Shown: in pieces, positions 12,201 to 22,501 of the stretch
How positions within the stretch are numbered: the stretch's first letter is position 1
Layout: each line of letters begins with the position of its first letter
Assembly: GCA_905178155.1 (NCBI GenBank)
Contig: CAJINV010000001.1
Span: forward strand, 999,311-1,063,310
DNA: 64,000 nucleotides
From: Amoebophrya sp. A120
Lineage: Eukaryota > Sar > Dinophyceae > Syndiniales > Amoebophryaceae
Direction of reading: 5' to 3'
Position numbers and translations under genes: made by a program
The notes under the pieces: model-generated
What the model saw: only the letters and a program-made list of their open reading frames with translations
What the model was told of the DNA's origin: nothing
Database searches by the model: none

Positions 12201-15200
12201 CGCCCCACGGGCAGTCCTGCACGCTGTCGCGCTGCACGGTCACGGCAAAGAAAAACTGGTTCGGCCGCATCGTGGGGGTCGGACCGCCCGCGGGCCCCTT
12301 GATGAAGTTCTGGATCGCGAAAAACAAGATGGTGCAGACCAGGACGAAAAATATGCATTGCAAATGTGTCTGGGTCTGGAAGAGTGGGACTTGTAGTGCT
12401 GTCTGCGGATTCTAAAAATATCTGTGTTGCATGAGCAGCAAGAGGAGTCAGCTCTTGGCACGCGGAGAGGGCATTTCTCATGCGTAATTAGCATCAAGAA
12501 GCTCTCAAAAAATCTGTGATGCTAGCAACAGCATCACAGACCTCACGGGTCATCGTCATGCAAAATGTGCATGACAAGTCCCGACTCTTCCAGATCCAGA
12601 CCCAGACATTTTTGCAATGCATAAAAAACGTGGCCATGCAAATCTCGTAGTTCTCGACAAACACTTCGAACAGGTAGTGCAAGTCGCGGCCTAAAACCTG
12701 CTTCGCCTCGGCGATTCTGGCCTTCAATTCCTGCTTCACCAGGTCGGCCACAAATATCCTGCGGAGAAACGTCCCCAGCCCATATTTGTCATGCACATCG
12801 GCATGCTGAGAATATTTCTCACGCGGAGCCCCATGAGAAGCGTTTTCGAGTCGTGTTTTGGAATTTGCCATGCTCCAATCAGCATGATGCGCTAGATCTG
12901 TGATGCTACTGGACTACCTAAAAAGGATTACACTACGAGGCCACGGCGCTTGTCATGCGCAACAGCCAAAGCTCGTTGATTTGTCTAGCAGATTTCCCAT
13001 CTTGAGTATGGGGTGGGGACGTTTTTACACAGGATAACAAAAGCAAGATCTTCGAACACATACCGCTCCAAGTACTCCTGGAAATTCTCCGGCGCCTTCC
13101 GGGGCGGGTTTTCGAGCAGAAAGTTCGGCAAGGGGAAGGCTGGAGTGCTGACCACCCCCTGAAGTTGCTGTGCCTTCCGGCCGCGGTGCCGCAACCACCA
13201 GTACCGGGTGGCCGCGTCCAACCCACTGCCCTCGAAGCAGCTCTTCTGCGACAACACTTCCCTCTCTTCATCCAGAAAAACCCCGATCAGGCGGGTCGGC
13301 CCGTCAAACAGCGCCACCCGTGGACAGCTGTTGTTCGCGACCTTCGAGATTTGCTCTGCTTGCTGATGCTGGTGCTGCTGCCCCTTGTTTATTCCGTTAG
13401 TTGATGTTGCTTGACCAACTGCTGCTCCCGCTCCGCTGTTGTGAAAAGTGCTATCAGGATCAAGATCGAGCAACCCTAGCTGCCTCGCGGTTTGCTCCCC
13501 CAGAAACTGGTTCCAGGGCTCCGACGCCCGCATCCAGAAGCAGGCCAGCATGCCCTCCTTGGCGACGCGCTCGCAGAACTCCTGGGTGTGGCGGTAGGCG
13601 GACAGGTTCCTCGCCGCCCGCGCCTTTGCGTTCGCGGCCTGGACGTTCTCCAAGCGGGGGAGAAAGAGAACGAGAAACCGCCCGTTCGGGATCGTTAAGC
13701 TGTTCGCCTCGCGGAGAAAAAATTGCTTCTCGTGCGCGTGCCGCCCCAACTCCTCCTGCAGACTGTGCAAATCGGGGACCTCGATCCCCTCGTCCGTGAC
13801 CGGATCGATCAGCACATACGGCGAACTTTGGATTTGCTGGTAGAGTTCCTCAATACCGTCCGCCCGCTTCACCGCTCCGAAAGAACCAGTCGTGGTTTTA
13901 CCATTTCGCAAATCACCAGAAGTACTAGTTCCGGGTGGTCCATCTAGTATCTCGTTCTGCTCTCTATCGGCCTCCAGCAGTTCGGCGCGCGCGAGGTCGG
14001 GGGGCAACACGTGAAAGAAGCACGCGAAGGGGTACTTCTGGTCCCGGCGCAGGGCCAGCATGAAGAGTTCGAAATTCTCGTCCTCCGTGCGGGCCAGGTA
14101 AATGACCCGCAGACATCCGCTATGGCTTGCAAAAATGTCTGGGTCTGCAAGATTGCAACTTGTCATGCAAAATCCGATTCATGCAAAAATGTGTGTTGCA
14201 TCAGTGCCAAAAGCTGTCCACTTTCGACCAAGTTGGAAGGGCGTTTCTCATGCAGGAGAGGCATGACAGAGACCTCACAGACTCTATCACGCTAGGCCCC
14301 GCATTCCAGACCTCATGGGTCATGGAAAACCTGCATGACAAGTTTACACTCTCCCAGACCCAGACATATTTGCAGTTGATACCCGCTGCCGTCCGGGTGC
14401 TGCAGGAGCTGCTCGTCCGGATTCTCGTTCAGCCGCAGATACTGCACCAGCTGCTTGTAGGGCGCGCCGGTTTGCCGCACCGCTTGGAACCGGACGGTTT
14501 CCGCAACTAAATCGTACTGGAATGCGGTCTCCGACACCGTGAACGGGTCCGACCGCAGTTTTAAATCGGAATGCACCAATACCAGGCAGGGGTGCGTGGT
14601 CACTCCTAAATGCTCCAGCAGCGCGCTGTCCGCCTGAAACACGGGCACGTTGGCGAACCGGAAAAACTCGGATATTACAATGAAAAATGCCCCCTCCCCA
14701 TATCAAAACGGAGATCTGTGATGCTAAAACAACCGCACCGACATTGCCATTGTCCAGCATAGCTTTGGAGGCAAGCCTCCGCAGGCGCTGAATGTGATCT
14801 GTGATGCAGATTTGTGGTCACAAATCAGCTTTGTGATGCTAGAAGGCAAAAGATGCGGACTGTAGTGCTGTCGAGCGTGGGAAAGCCTTGCAGCTCCAGG
14901 ATGACAGGAGGCAACTGGAAGTGGGAAACAGCATGACAGATTACCTGCAATTTAGGCCGCAGCTTCGTCTCTTGGCCTTCTAGCAATACAAGTTGATTTG
15001 TATACTCAAACACAGCATCACAAATTCGCGCATCTTCCGGTTCCGATATGGGGTGGGGGGCTTTTTTCACTTTGATATCGGAATCCTCCAGCTCCGAAAC
15101 CCAGTCGCCGCCCTTCGTGTCCTATGAAATGCAAAAGCGTCTGGGTCTGGAAGATTCTAAACTTGTGATGCTGTCTCTGGATTCGAGAAAAATTTGTATT

Positions 15201-16007
15201 GCATGGCCAGTGAGAGCAGTAGATTTTGTGCTCCGCGGAGATGGCATTTGTCATGCGGAATAGGCATGAGGAAGCGCTCTGCAAATCCGTGATGCTAGGC
15301 CATGCATTACAGGCATTATGGATCATGCAAAATATGCATGACAAATCTTGCAATCTCCCAGACCCAGACATTTTTGCATTTGATATGTCCAGCCGGGAGG
15401 TGCCGTGAAAGACGTGGAGCAGCACGAATTTCTCGCTGTGCTTTGATTCGAAATCGAGGAGCTGTTTCACGGTCGTGATGACCAGATCCGCCTTATTCGG
15501 ATCCGGCCGCCGAGGCTGCCGGGAAGACGGGCCTGGAGTGGAGGTTTGATTTCTTGTTTGCGCAAAAATTATTTGACAAAACAATCGAAGACGAAAGAAC
15601 CATGGAAAAACTACTTCCTTGCATTTATTGTGTCTGGGAGTTCATCTACTTCAACGTACAAATATTATTTTGAAAAGAAAAATCCAATGAGTAGTACTCT
15701 GCGTCTGCACCCCCCGGTCGTACAGTCTTCGCCTGTTCGGGTCGCGCAACACATCGTATGCTTCCTTCACCTGCAAAAATTCCGTGTCGGAGCCCTTTTT
15801 GTCCGGATGCGCTTCCAGAGACCGTTGGCGGAATGCGCGCTTGATCTCTGCCGCAGTCGCGGACCGGTTGATGCCAAGTACGTCGTAAAGGTTTGCCGTT
15901 GCGGCCACTGCATAAGTAGTACCGACTCCAAGAACGTTGAGCAATGCTAGGAGCGTCACCGCGATCCCCAGAAAACCAGTTTGTCGCCACAGTAGAAACA
16001 CAGACAT
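9250..16007 (-). CDS. J-domain membrane protein with thioredoxin-like and PDZ-like regions (DNAJC16-like), 10 exons
   Basis: Predicted 1,455 residues, likely an ER/endomembrane Hsp40 co-chaperone. Exons: 16007-15698, 15532-15386, 15117-15078, 14667-14382, 14115-13037, 12749-12624, 12346-11898, 11595-11350, 11194-11132, 10871-9250. A hydrophobic leader (GFLGIAVTLLALLNVLGVG) precedes a J domain (LYDVLGIN ... AHPDKKG ... EAYDVLRDP; the HPD motif is intact). Next come a thioredoxin-fold-like stretch (EKFVLLHVFH ... HPCLVLVHSD, no CxxC seen), a long region without close match, a membrane segment (FVLVCTILFFAIQNFI) and two PDZ-like modules: one around FFFAVTVQRD ... VINLILHR, the second around ALRVLKLQRE ... 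SLQIEEVVVLRW with a long insert. The C-terminal third is Ser/Gly-rich and probably disordered. Intron 1 is GT-AG, the other eight are introners. J domain plus thioredoxin plus membrane segment resembles DNAJC16; orthology is inference. Confidence 0.85.
10877..11131. mobile_element. introner, family F1 (J-domain gene intron 9)
   Basis: F1 ends; direct repeat TTTGC both sides. Excision gives TTRQ|SRRVSK. Confidence 0.92.
11200..11349. mobile_element. introner, short degenerate family F10 (J-domain gene intron 8)
   Basis: 150 bp. Ends TATCCTGTGAAAAAGTATCG and, read on the other strand, TATGCATTGCAAAACTATCG, an imperfect inverted pair. Direct repeat TCAGC both sides. Excision gives LRVL|KLQRE. 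Confidence 0.82.
11601..11897. mobile_element. introner, F3-related (J-domain gene intron 7)
   Basis: Ends TATTACGATGAAAAATGCCC and GGGCATTTTTCATTGTAATA; direct repeat GCACT both sides. Excision gives PEKV|LREVLK. Confidence 0.9.
12352..12623. mobile_element. introner, family F1 (J-domain gene intron 6)
   Basis: F1 ends; right end has a doubled 'agatccagacccagac'. Direct repeat AAAAA both sides. Excision gives MATFF|VLVCTILF, rebuilding the membrane segment. Confidence 0.9.
12755..13036. mobile_element. introner, family F2 (J-domain gene intron 5)
   Basis: Ends TATCCTGCGGAGAAACGTCC and GGGGACGTTTTTACACAGGATA-type complement; direct repeat ACAAA both sides. Excision gives DLAFV|ADLVK. Confidence 0.92.
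14121..14381. mobile_element. introner, family F1 (J-domain gene intron 4)
   Basis: F1 ends; flanks TCCGC/CCCGC (one mismatch). Excision gives GSG|CLRVI. Same orientation as the element at 1215. Confidence 0.9.
14673..15077. mobile_element. introner, long F3 variant (J-domain gene intron 3)
   Basis: 405 bp, longer than other F3 members. Left end TATTACAATGAAAAATGCCC, right end GGGGCTTTTTTCACTTTGATA-like, so the ends differ in the outer bases. Direct repeat TCGGA both sides. Excision gives EDS|EFFRF. It isolates a 40-nt exon (15117-15078). Confidence 0.88.
15123..15385. mobile_element. introner, family F1 (J-domain gene intron 2)
   Basis: F1 ends (left TATGAAATGCAAAAGCGTC); direct repeat TGTCC both sides. 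Excision gives SRLD|TKGG. Confidence 0.92.
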
Positions 16008-17139
16008 TTTGGTCGATCTGGACGTGTCGTGTGGTTTTGATATGTGTCGAAATTCGTTTTACTTGGTAAAACTTAGCATGTAAATTTTCCATGTAGATGT
16101 AAATGTAAACAAAGTAATCAGTGATAGCCTAAGGTCCAAAGCACACACAAGCGCACTGATGAAATAGATTGACTTTCAATCATAAATGGAAAACAACCGT
16201 AACAGCTTGTTCAAAATACGACAACAGCGGCAGATTTTGAATAGGATCCCAAGAATTTTTCAAATCAGGTGGATCCAGGTCTTCTCTCTGCTTTTCTCCC
16301 TCCCAAGCTAGCGCTCGGCTCCCGGAAAACTAAAGTGAGATCTTCGCATATGAAGCACGCGACCAAATGAAATTCGAAAAATCAGAATAGCTGTGCGCTC
16401 CTTCACCGATTTGCATACCTGTCAGAACCGAGCTTAGCACAACTTTGATCTTCCTTCCTCCAATAAGCACACATCTGCGGCCGAGAAGGTACTTGGTGAC
16501 GACGCCCTGTCAGCCTCGCAGAGATACCTCTGTGACCAGTCCAACAAACCGTAACCATGAGCGCTCGTCATGGAATTCGCAGCCTAGCGTATTGTATGTT
16601 TTTGCGACGATTAGCCGAAACTGTATTTGAAAAATTCGTACAAAAGTTCATTTCCATTCCAGCGCGTCCGATCGCCCAAAACAGCGTGGCGCGGCCAGTG
16701 TTTGCATATCCGAACTTGATGCAGGGGCTGCATCTGCAACGAATCAAGACACGAATCGCGAAACCAACTAAGCTGCAGAAGCAAGGCTCGGTAATTTACA
16801 AGGATATAGCGACTTGTGTGTAGCAGGAGATCTTAGTGTAACCTGCTTTAGCAGATGTGGAAGAAGTCTTTCCAGGGTTATATCGTACACGATTTTGAGG
16901 ATATTTTATTTCGCTTTCCTGCTCATACAGTGAGGGATGAAGTAAACGATTCTTACTGAATTGATATTATACAAAATTCGTGCAGCAGCCCTGATGCACT
17001 GGCGTCGGCACGGTCACTTCCGTTTTATAGGAACTACCCGGATAGAACTCAACTAGTTTTGTCAAAGTTCCAGCCGAGTATAGCTCTTACTCTTTAAGTT
17101 GTACCTAACTAGCGGACTAGAGGAAAAACAGGCAAACTC
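16008..17139. other. intergenic region
   Basis: 1.1 kb between the J-domain gene start and the TauE/SafE gene stop. An 88-codon plus-strand frame (16557-16823) has no supporting features. Nothing else recognised. Confidence 0.5.
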
Positions 17140-20100
17140 CTATTTGCACATCTGCTGGATTCCCTCGAAGCACCAATCTTGTTTTTCGTACTTGAGCAAC
17201 CCCGCCAGCGTGATCATCAGGGTCGCAAAACAAATGAGGAACGCGAGGAGAAAGATCTATCCTGTGTAAAAACGTCCCCACACCATAGTTGTCACGCAAC
17301 TCTTTTTTTTTTTTTAGTTGTCACGCAACTCTGCATGCTTAAAATGTTTCTCATGCGGAGCCCCATGCAGAGCATTTTCTAATGGTGTTTTGAAATTTGT
17401 CATGCTCCAATCAGCATGAGAGACTAGATCTGTAATGCTGCTGAACTAGCTCAAACAGCACTACGCTACGCGTCCAAATTTGTCATGCCAAACAGCCAAA
17501 GCTTGTGGATTTGTCTAGCCGAATCCCCATCTTGACTATGGGGTGGGTACGTTTTTATTTAGGATAAGATCAGGATGCTCGTCATCTGCTTCTCCTTGAC
17601 CACCTTGTCGATTTTCGACTTTCCGAGCAGCGCCCCGACGAACGCGACGACGCAGAACAGCACGGAGTAGTATCAAATGCAAAAATGTCTGGGTCTGGAA
17701 ACTTGTGTTGCTGATACTTGCATTGCAAAATTGCTGCTTGTACGGCATAACAGCATGAGAAATTTCCCTCGGCTCCTTGCGGATTCATTCGTGTTTAGCA
17801 CTACAAACTGCCATCCAGCACGACAAAAAAGCTGACCAAAAATGGTATCCATGCATTCTGTAATTTACAGATCTTGTTGTCCTTGAAGTCCTGTAAGTAT
17901 CACAAATCCAGACCCAGGCATATTTGCACTGCATAAGTAGCTCCAGGGCACCAGACCAGAGGACACGAACATCAGGGCCGCCGAGGAGCTGGTGAGGGCG
18001 ATCAACGTCGCGGTGGTGGCGGTAGAGACCTGCGGGAGCACGCCCATCTGCAGCATCAAGGGCCCCAGCACCATGCCGCCGCCGATCCCGATTAACCCGG
18101 CCAGGATGCCGGCCAGGAAGGTCCAGCGGGCGTAAAACGCCGCCTTCTCAAAGGTCCACAGCACATCGCCCTCGACGAAGGGGTAGTCCACCGCCTGCTT
18201 CCGGACGGATTTGTGCACCGCCCGACGCGCCATCTGCACGCCGAAGCCGAACAGAAACACGAAGGCCAGGGCGGTGAAACTCCAGTAGGCCTCGCCGCAC
18301 ATGGGCACCAGCTCGTCCCCCAGCAAGCTGTCCATGCCCTTGCCGCCGCGGAAGAGCAAGACGAGCAGCAGAAAAATCCAGAGCACGAACAGGTACCCGA
18401 ACTGTCTCCAGGGCTGTTTTATCAAATGTAAAAATGTCTGGGTCTGGAAGAGTGCGCAATTTGTCATGCAGCTTTTCCATGACCCATGAGGTCTGGAATG
18501 CAGGACCTAGCATGACAGATTCTGTGCGATCACTTTCTCATGCCTATCCTGCATGAGAAACTGCCACCCGACTTGGTCAAAACTGGACGATTTTTGGCAA
18601 TCATGGTTGGTTGTGGATCGGCTCTGCCGACCGGGTAACCCAACGCCTTGCATACAAGTGACCGACTTAGGCGAGCCCCGTTGTGGGACATACAAATGGC
18701 CGTACGGAAGGGCCCTAAGCGCTACATACATAGTTCACCCTAAGCGCCTATTTTTGGGCAATCATGCAACACAGATTTTTGCATGCTTCAGATTTAGCAT
18801 GACAAGTTGCACTCTTCCAGACCCAGACATTTTTACATTTGATATGTTTGCTGTCGCGCGTCAGCCACTCGGTCGACCCGTACACGTGGTCCAGGTCTCT
18901 TTTGGACCGCATCCATTTCGGCGACTGCGCCTCCAGCTCGTCCAGCCGCTGCGACACGTTTGCGGGCAGGAGGGAAACAGGAGCTGGTTGCGAGGTCATA
19001 ATTCCGGGCTGAGCGTCGTGAACAACATGAACATCTTCTTCTCCGCGGTTTGCTACTTGGTCGAGATTCTCAGTCTGAATCGTCAAGCAGGCTTGCGGGC
19101 TGCTCGTGGCTGCTTTTGGCGCAGTGGAATTGTCCAGCAGGTTGAGGTTCGTGTCCTTTTTACTATCCCCGGCAACTACGCAGGGGGAGCCAGTGGCAGA
19201 TGGGCCCGCTGCAGGCGTGTTCACTTCGTTCGGTTGGCCGGTCGGTGGGTCGTCTCCTTCAGCTCCTGGTGCGGACTCATCCATGCCGGCCTAGTAGTAG
19301 GTTTAGTTTGGTAGTGTCTTTGTGCCGTTGATGGTGTACTAGCTAGAGGGCGTTATACGTTGTCTGCAGAAGCAGAATGATCTTCATCTTTCTCTAGCGG
19401 TAGGTACAAATACGTAGGCTACTGTTGCAAATAAAAATCGGTTGATTTTCGTCGTAAAAAAAATCCGCACAAAACTAAGTACCTCCCGGTCCTGCGTTAC
19501 AGCTGCGGGGACAACTTCCACATTCACATCGTCAGCAGTGATAGCCGCTGGTGCATCCTCTATCGCAGTAGAAGAACTCGGTTTATTGTTTTCCGTACTG
19601 GTTGCAGCAGCTGTCGGTCCGTTCTTCTTGGCCTCTTTTTCTGCACGAAGCTTCTTGTCTTTTTCGTGTTGCTTGAAAGCTGTGCAAGAAGAATTTTCAA
19701 TATTTCGGGTGATCGTTGTGGTAGTTTTCATCTGGTTCTACTCGATAATAGTTCCACGCGCGATCCATCGTATCAAAGAAATTCATCCGCTAACAAGAAA
19801 GTCCTATTATGTAAGTACCTTTCTTGAACGTCAACCTTCCAGTCTGCCCTAAGATCACCGCCATGATCAGAATGACGGCCCAGTCCGGCAGAAATTTCTG
19901 CACCAGTACCCCCAGCACCGCGCCTGCCATTTCCATCGGCGCCAGAAACAGAGCCATGTCTAAATCAATCAGCGGCCGGTCCGCGAGGGGGTGGCGGTTT
20001 TGCAAGTTGATCACCAGTCCGGCTATCGAGGCGCCAAAGATCGACGCCTGCGAGAGGCCGGTCGCCGTTTTTGCGCCAAAGCGAAGCAGCAGAATCCCCA

Positions 20101-21145
20101 CGGGAACGAAGATGCCGCCGCCGCCAACGCCGGCTGCCATCGCCAGGCCGGCTCCCACAAACCATATCAGCACCCCGAACAGGTCGTGCACCCAGTACTT
20201 GGACGAGAAAACCTGAAGGAAGAAATTGATGAATAAATTGTAGCTAAAACAAAAACAATTTTATTGATGTGGACGAAATTCAAAAATGTAATGCCGCTTC
20301 TTTTCACGAAGGGTCGGTGTTTCGAATGAGCGCTTTTTGGGAATAAGCACGATGTCCGTAGACCATAGTACATTCGACCGTGTACTACATGGTACATCGC
20401 TCCATGCTAATATGACATCGGTAGAAATTGCACCTGCCTCTTGATGCAGACTTTGGGATCCGAATCGGCGTCGGACACTTTGTAGTCTCCGCATTTAGTG
20501 CAGTCGGACTCTATATGCATTGCAAATATGTCCGGGTCTGGAAAGATGTAAACTTCTGATGCGCATCCATTTGAGAGCAGAAAAAAATCTGTCATGCATG
20601 GACCGCAAAAGTTGCTCACTTCTTGTCACCAAAAGAGGGAACTTGTCATGCGGATTAGGCATCGCCTAACCTACTCGAAACCTGTGTTGCTAGGACTTGC
20701 ATACCAGACCTTCTGGGTCATGCACAAACAGCATCACACTCGTTCAGACCCAGACATATTTGCATTTGATACTCTAGCGTGTTGGTTTCCGGGCAATAAA
20801 ACTTCGAGGATTCATATCGTGAGAAAAAAGTGTTACAGTTACACACTCTGATGGGAGACAAGCAAGACAGATAACCTCTGTCATGCAGGAAATGCTTGCC
20901 AACCTCATTTCATACGTGTTTTCCCTTATAGTCTGCGCATCACAGGTTTTCTTTGCCATGTCGAGCAACTTTGTGATGCAGAAACTCCAACAGGTGTGTA
21001 ACTGTAACACTTTTTCCTGTGATAATTCACAAGCAAAAACGGCGACACTGTCAAGCTGCACGGCGGTGAGGAATGCAAGAGCCAGAAAAGTACTAGTGCC
21101 ACGACCTGTGGTCCTTGTCGACGTCGAGAAATGTTTTCTGCTCAT
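17140..21145 (-). CDS. TauE/SafE-family membrane transporter with secretory leader and Cys-rich N-terminal segment, 9 exons
   Basis: Predicted 653 residues. Exons: 21145-21025, 20809-20772, 20508-20434, 20212-19819, 19679-19483, 19290-18845, 18414-17936, 17665-17567, 17252-17140. A signal peptide (FLALAFLTAVQLDSVAVFA) is followed by a Cys-rich stretch (CESSKFYC ... CTKCGDY ... VCIKR). Then comes the first TauE half (GVGGGGIFVPVG ... KTATGLSQASIFG), about 200 hydrophilic Ala/Thr-rich residues, and the second half (LIGIGGGMVLGPLML ... STATTATLIALTSSS). The paired glycine-rich motifs are typical of TauE/SafE (PF01925) proteins, which export sulfite or other organosulfur anions; the substrate here is unknown. 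Introns at 19291-19482, 19680-19818 and 20213-20433 are GT-AG, five are introners. The ATG at 21145 gives the leader directly. Confidence 0.9.
17258..17566. mobile_element. introner, family F2 (TauE gene intron 8)
   Basis: Ends TATCCTGTGTAAAAACGTCC and the complement ending TTTTTATTTAGGATA. Direct repeat AGATC both sides. Excision gives TSIL|IFLLAFL. Contains a local duplication of 'agttgtcacgcaactct'. Confidence 0.92.
17671..17935. mobile_element. introner, family F1 (TauE gene intron 7)
   Basis: F1 ends, right one diverged (aatccagacccaggc). Direct repeat AGTAG both sides. Excision gives PWSY|SVLFCV in a membrane segment. Confidence 0.92.
18420..18844. mobile_element. introner, family F1, enlarged by a nested insertion (TauE gene intron 6)
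   Basis: 425 bp instead of about 260. Direct repeat TGTTT both sides; excision gives RDSK|QPWRQF. Oriented opposite to the element at 1215. A 161-bp insert interrupts it (see 18606-18766). Confidence 0.92.
18606..18766. other. insertion nested inside an introner
   Basis: Flanked by near-identical repeats, tttttggcaatcatg (18591-18605) and tttttgggcaatcatg (18751-18766). Other F1 members run straight through this point. The insert is GC-richer, with gcgagcccc, ggaagggccc and acatagttc blocks that recall 170-235 of this window. Confidence 0.7.
20514..20771. mobile_element. introner, family F1 (TauE gene intron 2)
   Basis: F1 ends; direct repeat CTCTA both sides. Excision gives NTLE|SDCTKC. 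The exon between this and the previous element is 38 nt. Confidence 0.92.
20815..21024. mobile_element. introner, family F6 (TauE gene intron 1)
   Basis: 210 bp, ends TATCGTGAGAAAAAAGTGTT and AACACTTTTTCCTGTGATA, extended by ACAGTTACACAC/GTGTGTAACTGT. Direct repeat ATTCA both sides. Excision gives FACE|SSKFYC at the leader cleavage region. Confidence 0.9.
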
Positions 21146-22501
21146 CTTGCCCGAATGATCAATACAATACAATAATCATTCACAAAAAGTTTTTTGTGTG
21201 CAGGTCCCAAAAGGGGGGGGCAAAGGCCTAAATTTGCGTCTCACCTCGCATGGGAAGATGCGGTTCCCAGGTACCTCGTCAGCATACCAAAATTTGCGAA
21301 AAAACTTGTGGTGCGTGCAGTCGCTCAAGTCGTAAAAAAAATAAACGAACTAGCTGTGCGTGAATACACGAAAAGAATGGTGGAGCAATGATGTCGCCGA
21401 TGAGGATAAAGTGCCACACTTACAATCTAAAAGTTGTGCCGACGAGGGTCTACAAATCGAAAAAAAGCGCTAAGAGCCTCAGCCTCACGCAGAGACGAGT
21501 GTAGTATGTTCGGAAGAGATCGCTGCGAGAACTTGGAAGAACTTCTCGCTCGCGCCACGACACACCATGCAGAAGATCATCTGCACTGTCAGTTTGGGGA
21601 GAAAAACTGACGGCACAGAATGCGTGCGTTTAGACAAGGACTAGACGCTCACTCGTTTCGAACTCAGATGGTATACAGGCAAAGACGACACGCCCTCGTC
21701 TTATTTCATCGTGGAACAAGAGAACATGTTCACGGAGAACGATGTTGCGCACCAGAGTAATTCGATTCATCCGGGATATGCAGCCAGTCAGGCTCTACTA
21801 TAAGCATTTTCAACATCGCGTGAAACTAAAATGTCGTTTCTATTGAAATAAAGTTCGCTTGCAATGGAAGTTCTTTCTTCCTTGTTTCGATAACTACTTA
21901 CCATCGAATCCGTAGCACATCACCGGTATGGCTATTCGATAAAATTATATATTCTCAAAATTCTCTATAAACGAATGGATCTACTTGCCCCCTTCGCCGG
22001 CCCATTTTTGCCGGCCCATGGCGGTGCAACTCGGCAGCGCGGGCAGAAACAGAAAGTTGCTGGCGATATTAAAGTGAAAAAAAGTATCAAACAATTCCTA
22101 TGGCGACTTTTACAGCAATTCGCTATATTTTCATCTTTGGATATTCGTAAATTTTTTGGCAAATCGCGCTTTAGTTTTAGTCATTGGTTTCATTTTGAGA
22201 TGCAAATTGATACAGTAAAAACCTCGTGTTCCTTTCATTATATCTGCACAGACAGCAAATTTTTCGCTGCCCTCTCATCAAGAGAGGCTACTTATTCGAA
22301 TCTGGACAAAGAAAGCTCCGAAAAGTCACGGGTTCCGCGATTAACTGTCATGTCTGTATTCACTAAAATTTGTGATGTGGATGCAAAAGTAGAAACGCGA
22401 ACTTCTACTGCATGGACTGAGTCATGATGTTGTGCACGGCGAATGCATATCTGGTCCGTAGTCGATCGTACCTGTTGCGTTACACCAAAGTCGATACCTC
22501 G
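21146..22501. other. intergenic region with one block conserved elsewhere
   Basis: 1.36 kb upstream of the TauE gene and downstream of the giant gene. Contains a G-run near 21217-21224 and the block listed at 21482-21548. No gene supported on either strand. Confidence 0.5.
21482..21548 (+). repeat. conserved intergenic block, copy A
   Basis: Aligns over about 70 bp with 54498-54568: both start gcctcacg, share AGATCGCTGC in the middle and end in a ggaagaact/cttctcg-like stretch. Lies about 340 bp upstream of the TauE start codon. Function unknown; a small RNA, a promoter element or a relic of a repeat are all possible. Confidence 0.5.

Noticed and set aside
16557-16823. Plus-strand frame of 88 codons with a basic, presequence-like start
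   Set aside because: No recognisable domain, no neighbouring exon on that strand, and all other genes are on the minus strand.
21494-21530. GTGTAGTATgTTC in block A resembling the branch-site region of U2 snRNA
   Set aside because: The rest of U2, including its 5' stem and Sm site, is not present, and copy B does not keep the motif.
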